The notes below the pieces were generated by a model, which saw only the letters and a program-made list of their open reading frames with translations, did not search any database and had not been told where the DNA came from. From positions 1-54,862 of the forward strand of contig CALWBZ010000100.1 in assembly GCA_944376225.1 (NCBI GenBank): DNA of 54,862 bases. Reading direction: 5' to 3'. This stretch comes from an uncultured Clostridia bacterium. Its GTDB lineage: Bacteria; Bacillota; Clostridia; Lachnospirales; Bianqueaceae. Within the stretch, counting starts at the first letter, position 1. Each line of letters opens with the position of its first letter. This document shows, one piece after another, positions 53,087-54,862 of the stretch. The translations under genes and the position numbers were made by a program.

Positions 53087-53368
53087 AGACAAAGTCAAGA
53101 AAGGGGTAATGCTTAGGATTCACCACGTCAGCGTATGAATGCTCGTTTCGCCAGTTCCTGAAAAATTCTCTGGGACTTAAATCGTCGCCGTGTCGCGTTT
53201 AGGAAGCAGGGATGTCATATTTTCTTTAGGAGTCACGTATCCATGGGAGCGTGAATGGCGAAGCATACATTTTGCACGATGGGATCTAAGGATCACCCAT
53301 CTGGATGGGACACGGTTTTACAAAAGATCTGCTCTACTAGAATAATCGATTTGAGGATTGATGAATAT
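53087..53368 (+). other. Long 5' leader of the EPS operon, candidate LoaP target
   Basis: About 280 nt lie between the promoter and the preferred start codon. Hairpins include CCCATC-TG-GATGGG (53296-53309), AGTTCC with GGGACT (about 53151-53175), and CACG/CGTG enclosing TCCATGGGA (53234-53253). An in-frame ATG at 53255 has GGGAG before it, so translation might begin in the leader. No recognised riboswitch. The nearby loaP gene makes this a candidate antitermination leader. Confidence 0.5.
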
Positions 53369-54784
53369 ATGTACAGACAGACGAAAAACGGCTTAGGGAA
53401 GCACTGGGACTTTATCATTGTCGATATCTTCGCCCTGGAGCTTTCTCTTTTTCTGGCCTATCTGATCCGTAACGGCGGTTCGCTGCCGATGACGGATTCT
53501 CTCTACCGGAACTTGATTTTGTTTCTGCCGATGCTGCATCTGGTTGTCGCCTTTGTCTTCGACAACTATTCCGGCATTCTTCGGCGTGGTTATCTGAAAG
53601 AGCTGAGCGCGGTTTTGGTTCAGTGCCTTCTGATAGCCGGTTTCTTATTGTTATACTTTTTCATTGTGCAGACGACGGATCGTTATTCCAGATCGGTCCT
53701 GATTCTGACAGGCGTCTTCAGCGCGGTTCTTATGTATATAGGAAGAATCCTGCTGCGGTATGTCATCAAGCACATGGATGAGACGCTCTTGTCCATTCCT
53801 TATATGCTGGTGGTGACGCCGGCCGCGCAGGCCGAATCCGTCGTAAACGAGCTGAAGCGTGTCGCCTATAACAGATTTCGCCTGTCCGGCGTTGTATACA
53901 CCGACCGAGCCCACACAGAGGGGGCGACGGTTTCGGGCGTCCCGGTGGTGGCGGATCTGTCTTCCTATGGCGAATATATGCGGCAGCAGGTGGTGGATGA
54001 AATATTCATCGCCCTAAAGCTGAACGACCCTTGTCTGCCCCAGGTGATCTTACCGATCGAGGAGACGGGTTCCACCGCACATTTGAACATCCCGTCTTTG
54101 TTCCCTGCCGCTTTTCCGCAGACGGTCTCTCAGTTCGGCCCCTATACGGCGATTACCTCTTCTCCGAAGTTGGTTACACGGACGCAGCTTGTCCTAAAGA
54201 GAAGCATGGATATCATCTCCGCCCTGATTGGCCTTCTGGCGACGGGCATCGCCTTTCTTTTTGTGGCGCCCATCATCAAGATCCAGGCCCCCGGCCCGGT
54301 CTTCTTCTCGCAGATGCGAGTAGGCAAGAACGGCCGCCCTTTTAAGATCTACAAGTTCCGTTCCATGTACATGGACGCGGAGGAGCGCAAGAAGGAGCTC
54401 ATGGCCCAGAACCAGATGCAGGGCCTCATGTTCAAGATGGAGAACGACCCGCGGATCTTCCCCTTTGGGCATTTCATCCGCAAAGCCTCCATCGATGAGC
54501 TGCCCCAGTTCTGGAACGTCCTGAAGGGAGATATGTCCCTCGTGGGGACAAGACCCCCGACCCTGGACGAGTACAAGCAGTACGAGCTGCATCACAAGTT
54601 CCGCCTGGCCTTTAAGCCCGGCATCACAGGGATGTGGCAAGTCTCCGGCCGGTCTTCCATCACCGACTTTGAGGACGTGGTGAAGTTAGACAGCGAATAC
54701 ATTCGCAACTGGTCCATCGGCCTGGACATCAAGATCATCTTAAAAACAGTGAAGGTGGTTCTCCTGCGGGAGGGCGCCGAATAA
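53369..54784 (+). CDS. Undecaprenyl-phosphate sugar phosphotransferase (EPS initiator)
   Basis: Transfers a sugar-1-phosphate to undecaprenyl phosphate, starting capsule or exopolysaccharide repeat-unit synthesis at the membrane. The 471-residue protein has four or five N-terminal transmembrane helices, a CoA-binding-like middle domain and a C-terminal bacterial sugar transferase domain (KRSMDIISALIGLLATG, FKIYKFRSMYMDAEE, DELPQFWNVLKGDMSLVGTR). I prefer ATG 53369 because MYRQTKNGLGKHWDFIIVD resembles the usual beginning of the family, with GAGGA 11 bp upstream. ATG 53255 would add 38 residues without family character. The sugar is not predictable. Confidence 0.88.
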   Translation: MYRQTKNGLGKHWDFIIVDIFALELSLFLAYLIRNGGSLPMTDSLYRNLILFLPMLHLVVAFVFDNYSGILRRGYLKELSAVLVQCLLIAGFLLLYFFIVQTTDRYSRSVLILTGVFSAVLMYIGRILLRYVIKHMDETLLSIPYMLVVTPAAQAESVVNELKRVAYNRFRLSGVVYTDRAHTEGATVSGVPVVADLSSYGEYMRQQVVDEIFIALKLNDPCLPQVILPIEETGSTAHLNIPSLFPAAFPQTVSQFGPYTAITSSPKLVTRTQLVLKRSMDIISALIGLLATGIAFLFVAPIIKIQAPGPVFFSQMRVGKNGRPFKIYKFRSMYMDAEERKKELMAQNQMQGLMFKMENDPRIFPFGHFIRKASIDELPQFWNVLKGDMSLVGTRPPTLDEYKQYELHHKFRLAFKPGITGMWQVSGRSSITDFEDVVKLDSEYIRNWSIGLDIKIILKTVKVVLLREGAE

Positions 54785-54787
54785 TTC

Positions 54788-54813
54788 ATGCTGCTGCCGA
54801 GAGGTAGCAGCAT
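54788..54813 (+). other. Hairpin after the EPS gene
   Basis: ATGCTGCTGCC (54788-54798) pairs with GGTAGCAGCAT (54803-54813) with one G-T pair around GAGA. It is followed by A rather than T, so it is more likely an internal operon hairpin than a terminator. The last 49 bases show no gene. Confidence 0.6.
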
Positions 54814-54862
54814 AAAAAATCGAAAGAATATGAAATGTGCAACAAATGGCTAGGGGGTATTT

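Noticed and set aside
52899-53126. Minus-strand frame in the EPS upstream gap
   Set aside because: AT-rich chance frame without a ribosome site, lying across the plus-strand promoter.
54788-54813. Terminator after the sugar transferase
   Set aside because: The stem is followed by A on the plus strand; an operon of this kind is expected to continue.

Overview
The window reads as chromosomal DNA of an endospore-forming, low-oxygen Bacillota, most likely a Lachnospiraceae-type clostridium with fairly high GC (inferred from gene content and order, not from a database match). Spore genes spoVT, yabP, yabQ, spoIIE and a CwlD-type amidase are present. The order glmU-pth-mfd ... spoVT-hup-rqcP-yabP-yabQ-divIC-spoIIE-tilS-ftsH-dusB-greA-lysS is a Clostridia version of the gcaD-to-lysS block of Bacillus subtilis, but prs and hpt are missing from their usual places. 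I see no rRNA, tRNA, insertion sequence, prophage or CRISPR.

Layout. 1-628: non-coding DNA with six 51-bp tandem repeats carrying inverted arms, then a promoter. 629-4668: uvrC, plsC and a CNNM/CBS membrane protein. 4804-10906: a membrane-anchored GH18 wall/spore hydrolase, hflX, a cwlD-like amidase, tsaC/Sua5, a hypothetical gene and a UDG-superfamily glycosylase. 10954-14189 (minus): dnaD, a dnaC/dnaI-type loader and a methyltransferase, behind a structured leader and a cluster of six DnaA-box-like sites. 14498-15853 (minus): murC, back to back with glmU. 16063-22598: glmU, pth, mfd and a parvulin-like lipoprotein. 22691-24533 (minus): an MGDG-synthase-type glycosyltransferase and spoVT. 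24846-35979: hup, rqcP, yabP, yabQ, divIC, spoIIE, tilS, ftsH, a small conserved gene, dusB, greA and lysS. 36109-37970: two uncharacterised membrane proteins. 38066-52645: a tightly packed ten-gene run from cdaA and cdaR to glmS. 52646-53368: an AT-rich regulatory gap. 53369-54784: a polyprenyl-phosphate sugar transferase that probably begins a capsule/EPS operon continuing beyond the window.

How the genes work together. The window joins envelope precursor supply (glmS, glmU, murC, glycosyltransferase), c-di-AMP synthesis, replication loading, translation fidelity and sporulation. The most notable points are: (1) one 805-residue ORF joining an AraM-type sn-glycerol-1-phosphate dehydrogenase to a GH43-type beta-propeller; (2) the classic cdaA-cdaR-glmM-glmS module opened up, with seven other genes between cdaR and glmS and no glmM; (3) a GlmU whose uridylyltransferase half has lost its signature residues; (4) a cluster of DnaA boxes upstream of dnaD/dnaC; (5) a LoaP-type NusG paralogue just before glmS and a long EPS leader; (6) a spoIIE promoter with the unusual 21-bp spacer known from Spo0A-activated promoters; and (7) the 51-bp hairpin repeat array.
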